Shown: positions 43,473 to 52,541 of the stretch, piece after piece
Numbering within the stretch: the first letter of the stretch is position 1
How the letters are laid out: each line of letters opens with the position of its first letter
Assembly (NCBI RefSeq): GCF_001653135.1
Contig: NZ_BDDS01000003.1
Coordinates: forward strand, 62,001 to 126,000
Direction of reading: 5' to 3'
DNA: 64,000 nucleotides
Source: Pseudoalteromonas neustonica
GTDB taxonomy: Bacteria; Pseudomonadota; Gammaproteobacteria; Enterobacterales; Alteromonadaceae
The notes under the pieces: generated by a model
The model's input: only the letters and a program-made list of their open reading frames with translations
The model's database searches: none
What the model was told of the DNA's origin: nothing
Program-made: the position numbers and the translations under genes

Positions 43473-45347
43473 TTACTTAGTTTTAGGATCATACATCCAT
43501 AAAGTATTGTTCTCTTGGAAACCATCTTCACCGATAATGATACGGCCATCGCGCATAACAATAACGTTATCTGGCTGCGATAATTGCTCAACATCACAGC
43601 GCTCTGCACCGTTTAAGCTTGAACGGTAAGTACCGCCCATCACAACAGGTTCAATACGCGTTAAGCTGTAGCTTGTATCGATATGAGCACGGTAAACACC
43701 GCCACAATCTTTAACTCTACGTGATAACTGAATATCACCTTCGTCATCAATCATCGTGTTATCTAAATCTGCAATACCTATGTACATATACGCATTAGTA
43801 ACCACTTCATCTGCAATCATATCTTGGCCAGTAATTGCTTCAAGAACACGGTCGTGATTGATGCTAATACCTTCAAGCTTGCGCCATTCAGCTGTTGCAC
43901 CTTTCATTTTGGCCGCTTGACGTGACTCTAAAAATGCAGCGCGATCATCCATAGCTTTACCCGCTGTAACCGGGCTACCGCCTTCGGCTTCTGTAGGGTA
44001 TGTTGCTTTACCATCTGCCCATGCTTGTACGTCAGCCAGTGTCATGTAACTGGTTTTACCTGCAACATAATCGCTGGTATCAATACCATCGTACTCACTG
44101 ATCCACGTTTCGATGTTTGCATTTGTACCACTTGCAATTTCAACCCAATCAACATCAAAGCCAGTAACCGTTGGTTCGCTTAAGCCTGCATCTTGAGTTA
44201 GTTTGGCACCGTATAAAGTACCCGACGATAAATCTTCTGGTTGATCAGCAATAAACTTAAACAACACACCACCGGTATCATCTTGTGATGAATACACAGT
44301 GCGCTTGTCTGGCATAACGACTGAGTTTTCATGCTCATAACGACCAATCGTGTAATGTTTAACAACATCTGGTGTATCTGTCATTGGGTTTTGAATTTCA
44401 GCAATGTAGCCATAGCGGTAAGGATTAGGGAAATCGGGGGCTACTAGCGCTTCAAGGTTGTCTGTGCTGGTATTTGCCGGATCATTCCATGATGCATCTG
44501 TTGTTGAATCAACCGTTGAACGCACTATCCACTCTTCAGATGTTAACGGTGTGCCCCAAGGTGATACCGAGCCAAAGCAGTTAGCCGCCGTGCCTTTTAC
44601 ACCATCAAAATTAATCATCATCGCATCTGTCACTGACCATGCGCCTTCGGTATTTTTAGTCATTTTTAAACGACTTACACCACCTGGGTAGGACTCCCAG
44701 TTAGTAAATAAATAACCTTCGTTATCACCTGAAGCAATAAAGCCATTAAAGTCAGGGTTATCATTATCTAGAATATGTTCATTTGTGCTAATACTATAAT
44801 GAACACCTAAACCACCCGCTAAACCTTTCTCGCCTAAATCAGCAAATGTATCGCCTGTTTGACCCAGTATTTGGTATTCGCCCAAAGCTGCAACAACCGT
44901 TTGGCGTTCAAACTCACTTTCAGGAACCGGCGAGTTCACAACATTACGAGGTAAGTTATTAAAATTAACACCGCGCAACACACCAACAGTACCGCGATTA
45001 ATTACTTTACCATTAATTGAATCTTGCGCTGTATTGGTATCTGATGGATGCTGAACGTTGAAGAACAAATCACCACCATCACTTAAAAATATACCCGTTA
45101 CCTCAGCACCGGCAGGCACAGTTGCCAAGCGTGTTAAGCCACTGCCACCATTTTGACCTGATGCACCATCAGCGCCATTTTGGCCGTTACTACCATCAAC
45201 GCCATTTTGACCATTCGTTCCATCAACGCCATTTTGACCAACTGAACCTTGTGCTCCGGCTACGCCTTGCTTACCATCATCACCATTACAGGCTGTTAAT
45301 GCTAAAGTGACGGCTCCAGCGATTAAAGAAAATGCTACACGCTTCAT
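43473..45347 (-). CDS. phoX: PhoX-like (DUF839) phosphatase lipoprotein with collagen-like N-terminus
   Basis: This 624-residue lipoprotein has lipobox LTAC (Cys20). Residues 22-70 form about 16 Gly-X-Y repeats (QNGVDG and QNGADG units), a collagen-like stalk. The rest is a PhoX/DUF839 propeller with ANCFGSVSPWGTPLTSEEW (the metal-centre cysteine and acidic residues), GYIAEIQNP, GRYEHENSVVMPDKRTVYSSQDDTGGVLFKF and KLEGISINHDR. PhoX hydrolyses phosphomonoesters with calcium and iron. GGAGTTTATA precedes the ATG. A Pho-box-like site upstream supports phosphate-starvation control. The collagen-like stalk is uncommon for this family. Confidence 0.87.
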   Translation of the reverse strand: MKRVAFSLIAGAVTLALTACNGDDGKQGVAGAQGSVGQNGVDGTNGQNGVDGSNGQNGADGASGQNGGSGLTRLATVPAGAEVTGIFLSDGGDLFFNVQHPSDTNTAQDSINGKVINRGTVGVLRGVNFNNLPRNVVNSPVPESEFERQTVVAALGEYQILGQTGDTFADLGEKGLAGGLGVHYSISTNEHILDNDNPDFNGFIASGDNEGYLFTNWESYPGGVSRLKMTKNTEGAWSVTDAMMINFDGVKGTAANCFGSVSPWGTPLTSEEWIVRSTVDSTTDASWNDPANTSTDNLEALVAPDFPNPYRYGYIAEIQNPMTDTPDVVKHYTIGRYEHENSVVMPDKRTVYSSQDDTGGVLFKFIADQPEDLSSGTLYGAKLTQDAGLSEPTVTGFDVDWVEIASGTNANIETWISEYDGIDTSDYVAGKTSYMTLADVQAWADGKATYPTEAEGGSPVTAGKAMDDRAAFLESRQAAKMKGATAEWRKLEGISINHDRVLEAITGQDMIADEVVTNAYMYIGIADLDNTMIDDEGDIQLSRRVKDCGGVYRAHIDTSYSLTRIEPVVMGGTYRSSLNGAERCDVEQLSQPDNVIVMRDGRIIIGEDGFQENNTLWMYDPKTK

Positions 45348-45410
45348 TATAAACTCCAGTAAAAATATTTTATTGTTAGGTTAACGCGCAGCATAGTCTG
45401 AGGTGTAACT

Positions 45411-45428
45411 ATGACAATTGCCTTACAG
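45411..45428 (-). promoter_or_regulatory. Pho-box candidate upstream of phoX
   Basis: On the minus strand CTGTAAG-GCAA-TTGTCAT has two 7-base repeats separated by 4 bases, in the pattern of the PhoB box (CTGTCAT repeats). It is 64 bases before the phoX ATG. Some positions differ from the consensus. Confidence 0.5.
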
Positions 45429-45506
45429 ATATATTATTATTTAGAGTCAATGATTTAGGAGGGTATTAAAGCGATAAGATCATATAAAATAAGAGGCGGT
45501 GTCACC

Positions 45507-45530
45507 CAGAAGCATTATAATATGCTTCTG
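45507..45530 (-). terminator. Weak hairpin after nadV
   Basis: A 9-bp stem (45507-45515 with 45522-45530, 6-nt loop) lies 20 bases after the nadV stop, without a T run. It may stop or stabilise the nadV transcript. Confidence 0.4.
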
Positions 45531-45549
45531 AGCTTTAACATGAAGGGGA

Positions 45550-47145
45550 TTAAATTTGATTATCTATCGTGGCTCTGATTGTCGCCAAGCTTACTTCTTT
45601 AATAAGTTTACCGTCCTCAAAAACCACTTCCAATAAGCCCGTTGCTTCTTCAGCTTGTGTTACATCATCAAAGAGCACTAACTCTCCGTCAACACGCTCA
45701 ACCTTTAATAAGCCTTTTGCTGATTTTTTCTTACTATCCGTTTTAGGATCTTTAAAAATCGCTACTCGCTCGCCATTTTTAACCACACTCGTTGCTTTGA
45801 CAGCTGATCCGTGTGTATCACGTGTCACATATTGATAACTGTAAGAGCCAATCCCCAATACCACCTTTGAGGCAAACCCTTTATTAAGCAAACGTTGTAA
45901 AATTTCGCGTTGGCGAACTAAGGTAATTGCATCACCATAAATCGCGCCAATATGTTCATCAAGCAACTTAAAGCCTTTATCTGTCATTGTGCCGCCAAAA
46001 ATATCCCACAAGCATTCAATTAACCCTTTGATTTCGCAAGCCATCAGCGTGATTGTGCGCTCGCCTTCAAAACCAAAGTACTGACCATTAAAGCAGTACG
46101 CTTCGTAGCCTTGTTGAAGTACCTGTTGCTCTGCTTCTTGCTGAGTTTCAAAAAGTGCAGCATGATCAGCAACAGGAGACACTTTATAACCCGTTAAAAT
46201 TTTAACAGGATCCCCAGAGTCCGGACGAATAACTAACGTACCATCTCGCGCCATTATCTCATTTTTTAACTGGGGTAAATAATCCGTTACTAAAGTCCAA
46301 AAATCCCATGTATCAGATACAACACTTAACACACCCGTTGGCGATTGTTCTTTCATTAAATACTTAAAAAGCTCAATCTCACCTTCCATAATCCAAGAAC
46401 ATGTTACTGAGTGCTCAGTTGCATCCACAGAGCAACCAACCAATTCCTTATCTACATTAGCGCCATAATATTTTTCAGCAAAAAGGACTGCCGTAATTGT
46501 ATCTGTACCAACCAAGCCAGATGCCAAATGACCAAAACCACTCATTGCAGCCGCATGTTTACCAAACATCCCTCTAAAACTAAAATCATGACCTTGAAAA
46601 GGCACAAACTCTAAAGGCAACCCTGTTTTAAGTGCAAATTCTTTAAAGACCTTCAAATATGCAACGGATGTTGTGGCGCTCGTTTGGATAGGCCAATTTT
46701 CGCAGCTTAATACTGTTTCAATCATATTGGTTAACCACTGAAAGCCTTCTTTTGTATTCACAATGGTGATCGAAGGGACTAAATAAGGCACGAGTGTTCC
46801 CTCTGGCAATGCCTTTATTCTTAGCGGTAAGTAGCCTAAATCATGCAAATCTTCGAGGTATTTAACATCGACCACGTACCCAAGCATCGCGCTTAAAATA
46901 CGCTTATGCTCGCCAACAGCCGAGGCTTTATCTGCACTAAAAAATGCGCCCCATTCTTGTTCTAAATAACTTTTTATAAAATATTGTAGACCTACAAACG
47001 CTACTTTATTGTTATTTTCGACATTGCTTAACTTGCCACTTCGTGATGTAAAATTAGCGTACACCTGAGATACATCAGGGTGATAAGCGCGGCTATGAAA
47101 CTCTTTATAAACGTCTTTTTGCATACTTGCTGCGGTAATAGTCAT
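45550..47145 (-). CDS. nadV: Nicotinamide phosphoribosyltransferase
   Basis: This 531-residue enzyme makes nicotinamide mononucleotide from nicotinamide and PRPP, the main step of NAD salvage. It belongs to the NAMPT/NadV group: GHDFSFRGMFGKHAA, GTDTITAVLFAEKYYGA, EHSVTCSWIMEGEIELFKYLM (active histidine), VVSDTWDFW and VIRPDSGDPV are all present. The ATG at 47145 was chosen for AAGGAAACGATA before it; a longer frame starts with TTG inside the prs gene. It lies 10 bases after prs, in a unit with the divergent nrtR. Confidence 0.95.
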   Translation of the reverse strand: MTITAASMQKDVYKEFHSRAYHPDVSQVYANFTSRSGKLSNVENNNKVAFVGLQYFIKSYLEQEWGAFFSADKASAVGEHKRILSAMLGYVVDVKYLEDLHDLGYLPLRIKALPEGTLVPYLVPSITIVNTKEGFQWLTNMIETVLSCENWPIQTSATTSVAYLKVFKEFALKTGLPLEFVPFQGHDFSFRGMFGKHAAAMSGFGHLASGLVGTDTITAVLFAEKYYGANVDKELVGCSVDATEHSVTCSWIMEGEIELFKYLMKEQSPTGVLSVVSDTWDFWTLVTDYLPQLKNEIMARDGTLVIRPDSGDPVKILTGYKVSPVADHAALFETQQEAEQQVLQQGYEAYCFNGQYFGFEGERTITLMACEIKGLIECLWDIFGGTMTDKGFKLLDEHIGAIYGDAITLVRQREILQRLLNKGFASKVVLGIGSYSYQYVTRDTHGSAVKATSVVKNGERVAIFKDPKTDSKKKSAKGLLKVERVDGELVLFDDVTQAEEATGLLEVVFEDGKLIKEVSLATIRATIDNQI

Positions 47146-47155
47146 TATCGTTTCC

Positions 47156-48010
47156 TTACATTTCAATTATTTGTAATTTTATAGCGGTACTTGGCTTAAA
47201 CTCGTTAACAGGCCTAAATGAATCCGTAGTGTAAATAGCATCTATCAGCCCTTCAAACACCGCCAACCCCTTAGAAAAAATACCATGCGTTATAAATAAT
47301 GATATTTCTGCGGCCCCTTGGCTTTTTAATACTTTTGCAAGTTCAATAAACGTACGGCCCCCATCGCAAATATCATCCGCTATCAGCACACTTTTACCTT
47401 TCACATCACCCAAGATTTGCGTTTCGATGATGTTGCCTGTTTTTAAATCTCTGACCTTTTGCGCTTGAATAACGTCCAGCTCACTGTTAAATGTTTCAGC
47501 TATTTTTAAGGTTTTTTTACTCGCGCCAGCATCGGGTGAAATCAACGTTAACTCACCTTTCGCTAAACGCGTACTCAACTCCTCACAACGGGCAAGTAAT
47601 GCTATTTGCGGTACATTGACAACATTGTTAATTAGCGCGGGTGAAACATCACTGTGCGCATCCCATATGGTCACTTTTAATAAACCCATATTGTTAATAA
47701 ACTGAGCCATTACCGCAGCGCCAAGTGCTTCTCCCTCAACGCATACACGATCTTGTCGTGCGTATGGAAAATATGGAATCGTTAATTCAATAGGTATAGC
47801 ACCGTACGTTAATCGCTTTAATGCATCAACAGCGAGCATTAATCGTATTAATTTTGATGAATCAGTCAGGCGTTCAAATACTTCGATTTTTGTAGTCTCT
47901 GCAAAATCACTGGCATTAAATCGAATATGTTCTTCACCACCAGAAAATGTAAAGTAATCAAAATTGAGTAACGTTTTATGGCCCGTACTGGTATGACTAA
48001 ATATTTCCAT
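47156..48010 (-). CDS. prs: Ribose-phosphate pyrophosphokinase (PRPP synthase), NAD-salvage type
   Basis: This 284-residue protein makes PRPP, the second substrate of NadV. It is shorter than housekeeping Prs (about 315 residues). It shows YARQDRVCVEGEALG, IWDAHSDVSP, LISPDAGASKK and the PRPP-binding loop SVLIADDICDGGRTF. A Prs paralogue next to nadV is the standard arrangement of NrtR-controlled salvage loci. AAGGAAGAATGAA precedes the ATG. It is the first gene of the nadV operon. Confidence 0.93.
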   Translation of the reverse strand: MEIFSHTSTGHKTLLNFDYFTFSGGEEHIRFNASDFAETTKIEVFERLTDSSKLIRLMLAVDALKRLTYGAIPIELTIPYFPYARQDRVCVEGEALGAAVMAQFINNMGLLKVTIWDAHSDVSPALINNVVNVPQIALLARCEELSTRLAKGELTLISPDAGASKKTLKIAETFNSELDVIQAQKVRDLKTGNIIETQILGDVKGKSVLIADDICDGGRTFIELAKVLKSQGAAEISLFITHGIFSKGLAVFEGLIDAIYTTDSFRPVNEFKPSTAIKLQIIEM

Positions 48011-48035
48011 TTCATTCTTCCTTATTTACAATTAA

Positions 48036-48048
48036 TGTCCCTAGGACA
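48036..48048. promoter_or_regulatory. NrtR operator candidate 1
   Basis: TGTCCCTAGGACA is a perfect palindrome 26 bases before the prs ATG, in the prs/nrtR gap. Confidence 0.5.
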
Positions 48049-48090
48049 CAATTCAATTTAGCAAAGGTTAATCAATAACTCAAGCACTTT

Positions 48091-48105
48091 GTGTCAAAAG
48101 GACAC
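48091..48105. promoter_or_regulatory. NrtR operator candidate 2
   Basis: GTGTCAAAAGGACAC is an imperfect palindrome that shares the TGTC...GACA ends with the other two sites. Confidence 0.45.
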
Positions 48106-48223
48106 TATATTGTATACCTGAGCAAAACGAACCATTCTTAGCCGTTTATAATAACGTTACCCAACGAATATAAGTAACCTTGATTTGCTTAAATATTGAT
48201 ATAAATGTAAAACTGCTTTAACG

Positions 48224-48236
48224 TGTCGTTAAGACA
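48224..48236. promoter_or_regulatory. NrtR operator candidate 3
   Basis: TGTCGTTAAGACA shares the TGTC...GACA ends. It lies 24 bases before nrtR, so it could give autoregulation. Confidence 0.45.
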
Positions 48237-48260
48237 TTAAGTTTATCTGACACTAATTAA

Positions 48261-48959
48261 ATGACTGACTTTTACAATATTAATGAATACAAACATCCAC
48301 TTTTTACCGTAGACAGTGTGCTTTTTACGATCACCGATGGTGCTTTAAAAGTACTTTTAGTCAAACGCGCAAATTCACCTTTTGAAGGAAGTTGGGGACT
48401 GCCTGGCGGGTTCGTGGATATTGACTCAGATAGCACGACAGACATCACCGCGCTGCGCAAATTAAAAGAGAAAACCAATGTAGAGCCACCTTACTTAGAA
48501 CAATTGCAAACCTTCTCTGGCGCGCACCGTGATCCAAGAGGTTTCAGTGTTACATTGGTATATTTTGCACTTATTGCTGCACAAAATGTCAGTACTCACA
48601 TAAAATCTATTGATGATGTACAGTGGGTAGACATCAACACTATTCAAGATTTATCTATTGCCTTTGATCATAAACACCTTATTGAACATGCCAAACAGCG
48701 GCTGCAACAAAAAACGCTGTATTCAATGGTGCCAATATATTGTTTGCCAGAATATTTTACCGTAGGGCAGTTAAAGTCTGTTATCGAAATAATCCTAGGA
48801 AAAACAATTCAGCGTAAAAGTTTAATAAGACGACTTGAATCAACAAATATTGTAGAAAAGAGTGATGAAAAAGTAAGTTCTGGTGGTCGTTTAGCACATT
48901 TGTACACGCTAAAGTCAGGGGTTGATATTGTTAATTTTGAACGAAACCTGAGCGCATAG
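48261..48959 (+). CDS. nrtR: NUDIX-related transcriptional regulator of NAD metabolism
   Basis: This 232-residue protein has an N-terminal NUDIX domain (KVLLVKRANSPFEGSWGLPGGFVD) and a C-terminal winged helix (LPEYFTVGQLKSVIEIILGKTIQRKSLIRRL). The NUDIX box is degraded: the acidic REUxEE reads RKLKEK, so it should bind but not hydrolyse its ligand. NrtR represses NAD salvage genes, and ADP-ribose or related nucleotides release it from DNA. It is divergent from prs-nadV with three palindromic sites between, and its family matches this layout. The ATG has only a weak ribosome site. Confidence 0.93.
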   Translation: MTDFYNINEYKHPLFTVDSVLFTITDGALKVLLVKRANSPFEGSWGLPGGFVDIDSDSTTDITALRKLKEKTNVEPPYLEQLQTFSGAHRDPRGFSVTLVYFALIAAQNVSTHIKSIDDVQWVDINTIQDLSIAFDHKHLIEHAKQRLQQKTLYSMVPIYCLPEYFTVGQLKSVIEIILGKTIQRKSLIRRLESTNIVEKSDEKVSSGGRLAHLYTLKSGVDIVNFERNLSA

Positions 48960-48960
48960 C

Positions 48961-49021
48961 TTAATATGTCAGGCCATCTAGCGATGGCCTGACATATTAA
49001 GCTGTAAAGCTCCTTTACAGC
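48961..49021. terminator. Two tandem hairpins between nrtR and lipocalin
   Basis: A perfect 18-bp stem (48961-48978 with 48983-49000, 4-nt loop) is followed at once by a 9-bp stem (49001-49009 with 49013-49021, 3-nt loop). It starts right after the nrtR stop and ends before the convergent lipocalin stop. There is no T run, so an RNA-stability role is also possible. Confidence 0.6.
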
Positions 49022-49023
49022 AG

Positions 49024-49557
49024 CTACAAAGGTGTTTGTGTTACCCAAATTAACGAATCAGTATCAAAGCCACGTGTTTTTGCAGCATTAATAAAATCTA
49101 CTTTGCGTTCATTCGTAATTATTGGTGTACGCGACAGTAACCATAAATATTCATTATTGTAACCAGACACATAAGCGTAATTATAATTTTTTTGATCAAG
49201 CCCAAACACCACATAAGAGCTATAAAAAGGGCCAAAAAACGACACTTTTAAATGCCCTGTATTTTTATCGTCTACAAATTTAGCTTTGCCCTCAGCATCA
49301 CTCCATGCTTGTTCTCCTTGATCAAACCCACGGTTTAAAACTTTTATGCTCCCGTCATTGTTCAAAGAGTAATCAGCGGTGACATTTTGCAAGCCACGCT
49401 CGAACGAATGATCTAATCGGGCAATTTCGTACCACTTTCCTTGATATCGCTCAACTGAAAATGGGCTTACGGGGTTAACTTTATCTGGCATACCTGTGCA
49501 ACCAATCAACGCACTGGTAAAAATGAGTATAAGCACAACAAAAATTGCATTTTTCAT
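49024..49557 (-). CDS. blc: Outer-membrane lipocalin
   Basis: This 177-residue lipoprotein has lipobox ALIGC. The lipocalin motif 1 is YQGKWYEIARLDHSFERGLQNVTADYS, and the barrel includes KFVDDKNTGHLKVSFFGPFYSSYVVFGLD and YAYVSGYNNEYLWLLSRTP, as in Blc. It binds lysophospholipids or fatty acids at the outer membrane. AAGGATTTGAT precedes the ATG. It is convergent with nrtR. Confidence 0.95.
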   Translation of the reverse strand: MKNAIFVVLILIFTSALIGCTGMPDKVNPVSPFSVERYQGKWYEIARLDHSFERGLQNVTADYSLNNDGSIKVLNRGFDQGEQAWSDAEGKAKFVDDKNTGHLKVSFFGPFYSSYVVFGLDQKNYNYAYVSGYNNEYLWLLSRTPIITNERKVDFINAAKTRGFDTDSLIWVTQTPL

Positions 49558-49677
49558 ATCAAATCCTTCTATAATTTTTTCTTAATACGCAACAAACATC
49601 AAAAAAGTTCACTAAACACTGGTTGTTATAAAAAGCTTAGGTTAGGATCATTTTTTTACTAACTATTCGAGCTAATA

Positions 49678-50127
49678 ATGAAGATATGGGTTGATGCAGA
49701 TGCTTGCCCTGTGGTGATCAAAGAGATTTTATTTCGCGCCGCTGAACGTACACACACACAGACAATTCTAGTCGCCAATCATGCAATGCGCATTCCGCCT
49801 TCAAAATATATTAGCCGTGTGCAAGTATCGTCTGGTTTTGACGTAGCCGATGACGAAATTGTAAAACGTATTGAAGCAAACGATTTAGTGATCACCGGTG
49901 ATATTCCGCTGGCCTCAGAAGTAATTGATAACGGCGGCCAAGCTCTTAACCCTCGCGGTGAGTTGTATACCACTGAAAATATTCGCTCGTTGTTAAATGT
50001 ACGTGACTTTATGGATACCATGCGCTCAAGTGGTGTTGAAATGAATGGTGGCCCGCCTCCATTGAGCCAAAGTGATAGACAAAACTTTGCCAATAACCTT
50101 GACCGCATACTCGCGCAAAATAAATAA
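49678..50127 (+). CDS. yaiI: UPF0178 family protein YaiI
   Basis: This 149-residue protein matches UPF0178 (YaiI/YqxD): it begins [23 protein letters not shown] and includes [14 protein letters not shown] [14 protein letters not shown] and [13 protein letters not shown]. The fold is PIN-like, so a nuclease role is suspected, but function is not proven. It overlaps the next gene by one base (TAATG), so the two are translationally coupled. Confidence 0.93.
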   Translation: MKIWVDADACPVVIKEILFRAAERTHTQTILVANHAMRIPPSKYISRVQVSSGFDVADDEIVKRIEANDLVITGDIPLASEVIDNGGQALNPRGELYTTENIRSLLNVRDFMDTMRSSGVEMNGGPPPLSQSDRQNFANNLDRILAQNK

Positions 50128-50663
50128 TGCATCAGCAACCTATTGGTTTTGGCGCTCAATCCTTTAACGTCGCAGTGTATATTGCCAATATTCCTAACAT
50201 GCCGCAGTACAGTGAAATTAACTCGTTACAAGCAATGATAGATGGGCAAATAGATACAATAAATCAAGCCTGTGGCAACGGTTGGCGCAAGGTATTTAAT
50301 GTTTACGCTAAAGTACTGTTTGCATTGCCTAGTGAATATTATCACTTTGCTAAATTAGCCCCCACTTGGCAACACTACCGTGATACACAGCTGCTGCAAA
50401 AAAATAGCCATACAGCGCTACTATTTAGCCCACCTATATTAACGAGCAATAATACTTTGCATATTATTGCCGGGCGCACGTATGCTAAAACACTGATCAA
50501 TCAAGGGCAATTAACTGCGCAACTCGATTGGCTTGATGACGAATTTGCCATAGACAAAACAAACAAGGTTATTGTTTGCCCCTACTTTGATTACCGCCAA
50601 TTAAGCAATATAAAAATAGCCCGACTAAGTGAATTAGTAGCGAGTATTCAATTTATTAACTAA
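50127..50663 (+). CDS. Protein of unknown function coupled to YaiI
   Basis: This 178-residue soluble protein has no recognised motif. It starts HQQPIGFGAQSFNVAVYIANIPNMPQYSEI and has a conserved-looking GNGWRKVFNVYAKVLFAL and AGRTYAKTLINQGQL. There are no membrane segments or signal peptide. It overlaps the yaiI stop by one base, which suggests that it works with YaiI. The family name could not be assigned with certainty. Confidence 0.75.
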   Translation: MHQQPIGFGAQSFNVAVYIANIPNMPQYSEINSLQAMIDGQIDTINQACGNGWRKVFNVYAKVLFALPSEYYHFAKLAPTWQHYRDTQLLQKNSHTALLFSPPILTSNNTLHIIAGRTYAKTLINQGQLTAQLDWLDDEFAIDKTNKVIVCPYFDYRQLSNIKIARLSELVASIQFIN

Positions 50664-50678
50664 CCTTAAAGCTTTTAT

Positions 50679-50786
50679 AGTCAAGTCACCTCAAGCAGCC
50701 TATTTCAGTTGAAATTAAAAACAAAGCATTGATTGCAAATAATAGCGGCTCTATTGTTAAATTAGTTTTGAGGCAGCTTGGGTATA
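50679..50786. mobile_element. Short MITE-like remnant
   Basis: The left end TAGTCAAGTCACCTCAAGC and the inverse of the right end (TATACCCAAGCTGCCTC) match the same repeat family as 38503-38662, with weaker agreement. It ends just before the CheY-like gene. Confidence 0.5.
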
Positions 50787-50813
50787 GTACTTGCCACGGA
50801 GGCTTTAACGGTT

Positions 50814-51182
50814 ATGAAAATACTTGTAGTAGATGATATGCCACTAATGCGCCATGTTTTAATCAACATGCTGCGAAAACTGGAGTTTAAAGATTTAATT
50901 GAAGCAACGGATGGCGTACAGGCTTTACAATTATTGCATCAACACGATTTTGATTTAGTAATAACCGATTTGCACATGCCAAAAATGGATGGCAAAAGCT
51001 TACTAAATCGCATTCGTGATGATCAGCAACTACAAAACACCCCTGTGCTAATGGTCACCTGCGAAGACAATGCCAGCGAAATAAAAGAAATTATTGCAGC
51101 CAAAGTATCTGGCTTTATTATTAAGCCCTTTAGTTTAAATATTTTAGCCAAACAATTAAAAAAAATTGCTGAGCTTGTTTAG
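50814..51182 (+). CDS. CheY-like single-domain response regulator
   Basis: This 122-residue receiver has no output domain. The acidic pair is VVDDMP, the phospho-acceptor aspartate is in VITDLHMPKMDG, the switch threonine in LMVTCEDN, and the lysine in FIIKPFS. It resembles CheY and related flagellar or surface-behaviour regulators, but no chemotaxis gene is near. GGAGG lies 11 bases before the ATG. A longer frame starts with TTG within the MITE remnant and was rejected. Confidence 0.88.
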   Translation: MKILVVDDMPLMRHVLINMLRKLEFKDLIEATDGVQALQLLHQHDFDLVITDLHMPKMDGKSLLNRIRDDQQLQNTPVLMVTCEDNASEIKEIIAAKVSGFIIKPFSLNILAKQLKKIAELV

Positions 51183-51217
51183 CTCTTTAATTTTTATAGC
51201 TTATATCACTGACAGCC

Positions 51218-52351
51218 CTAAAAATGATGCGCCCTAAAAGGGATTTTTAACCATTGCATATAATCATTATTAAGATCAGGAAAATGCGCAGCCAATGCAC
51301 TTTGCAACTGCAACGGCGTTAATTGCACACAGGGTGATTTTTGCTGTTCTAGCATAATACTCTTTAAAAAACCTTTACCTTGTTTAGAATCCATTAAAAA
51401 GTAAACGCCAGCCCAACTACTGGCATAAAGTTTTGTACTCTCACCTCGCTGCCAATTATCCTGTTGGTTTAATAACTCATTTAACGTCAATATGCTTGTC
51501 GATAATGTGTGGTTTTTTAGCCATGTAGTGCTTGGCTCTACGCTGACAGTTTGCATGGTATTGTTTGTATGCTCAAAATACTCAGCCAACCCTTCATCTA
51601 ACCAGCGGGGCGTACTTCCTAATACGGCTTTATTAATCGCATGCACCGCTTCATGCACTGCCGTGCGCATTGCACTTTGCTCGTTGTTATAATTTATAAA
51701 AGCCGTGTTACTGGAATTAAAATAAATACCCTGCGTATTGGTTGGATCTCCACCACGTCGCCTTACCGCATTTTCATAGTCAGTTTGTGTGGCTAAAACC
51801 CTAAGATCTAATTTTACTTTCCTCAGCGAATCAACACCGATAATTTGGCCATATACTTTAAACACAGCATTGAGCTTAACCCGTAATGCTTGCTTAAATG
51901 ACGCTGGTAAATTAGGTGTACTTAAAGTCAGCTCAAAGTAATCGAGGGTATCTACAAAACCTGTATTGTAAGGCGTTGCGTTAAGACTTGGTTTTTTATC
52001 ACTAAAATGTGCAATACCCTCACTATCTGTCCAGCTATAAATATCGCCTTGTTGGGTATATTTAACCTCACCGAGTGATACATCAACACAGCGGGTTGTA
52101 TCAATTTGCGGCCTATGATGTTGTTTAAGTATTTGAAGAGAGATGGGATTAACAACAACTTCGTTCGTCTGAGCGTTTTTAACTGTATCGTCATGATAAA
52201 TGTACGTCACTAAATCAACGTATAATTCATTTGCACTGCCTACCAACCCTTTATAACTCAATTGCCGACCTGATAAATACTGGGCCAGTAAAGCCGATGC
52301 AATTAACATGACAATAAACAGCAAAACATTCCGTAGCTTGGTTTTAAACAC
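51218..52351 (-). CDS. Membrane-anchored HExxH metallopeptidase-like protein
   Basis: This 377-residue protein has one N-terminal membrane helix (VLLFIVMLIASALLAQYL) and then a soluble domain. A DUF4124-like segment (IYSWTDSEGIAHFSDKKP) lies near residue 105. The zinc motif is AVHEAVHAINKAVLG, with the downstream GLAEYFE glutamate, as in gluzincins. The GTG at 52351 was chosen because AAGGA lies 6 bases before it; a TTG two codons upstream is the alternative. A related protein is encoded at 53402 on the same strand. The substrate is unknown. Confidence 0.82.
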   Translation of the reverse strand: MFKTKLRNVLLFIVMLIASALLAQYLSGRQLSYKGLVGSANELYVDLVTYIYHDDTVKNAQTNEVVVNPISLQILKQHHRPQIDTTRCVDVSLGEVKYTQQGDIYSWTDSEGIAHFSDKKPSLNATPYNTGFVDTLDYFELTLSTPNLPASFKQALRVKLNAVFKVYGQIIGVDSLRKVKLDLRVLATQTDYENAVRRRGGDPTNTQGIYFNSSNTAFINYNNEQSAMRTAVHEAVHAINKAVLGSTPRWLDEGLAEYFEHTNNTMQTVSVEPSTTWLKNHTLSTSILTLNELLNQQDNWQRGESTKLYASSWAGVYFLMDSKQGKGFLKSIMLEQQKSPCVQLTPLQLQSALAAHFPDLNNDYMQWLKIPFRAHHF

Positions 52352-52541
52352 ACTCAATCCTTGAGCTAATTACTCTGCGTAACTAACTGATATTTTAAAT
52401 TAAAAGTAAATATAGGAGATTGACACTCAAATAACAACAGACGCTTTCAAACTTATCACACTCCCATTTGATTACTATTCGCTTTTGTTTAATCACTGCG
52501 GTAGTATCTTAAGCGGGTAAATAATCAACAAGGAAGGCAGT

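Noticed and set aside
45122..45310. A 62-codon plus-strand frame rich in His and Phe
   Set aside because: It is antisense to the collagen-like repeats of the PhoX-like protein; the odd composition comes from the Gly-X-Y codons.
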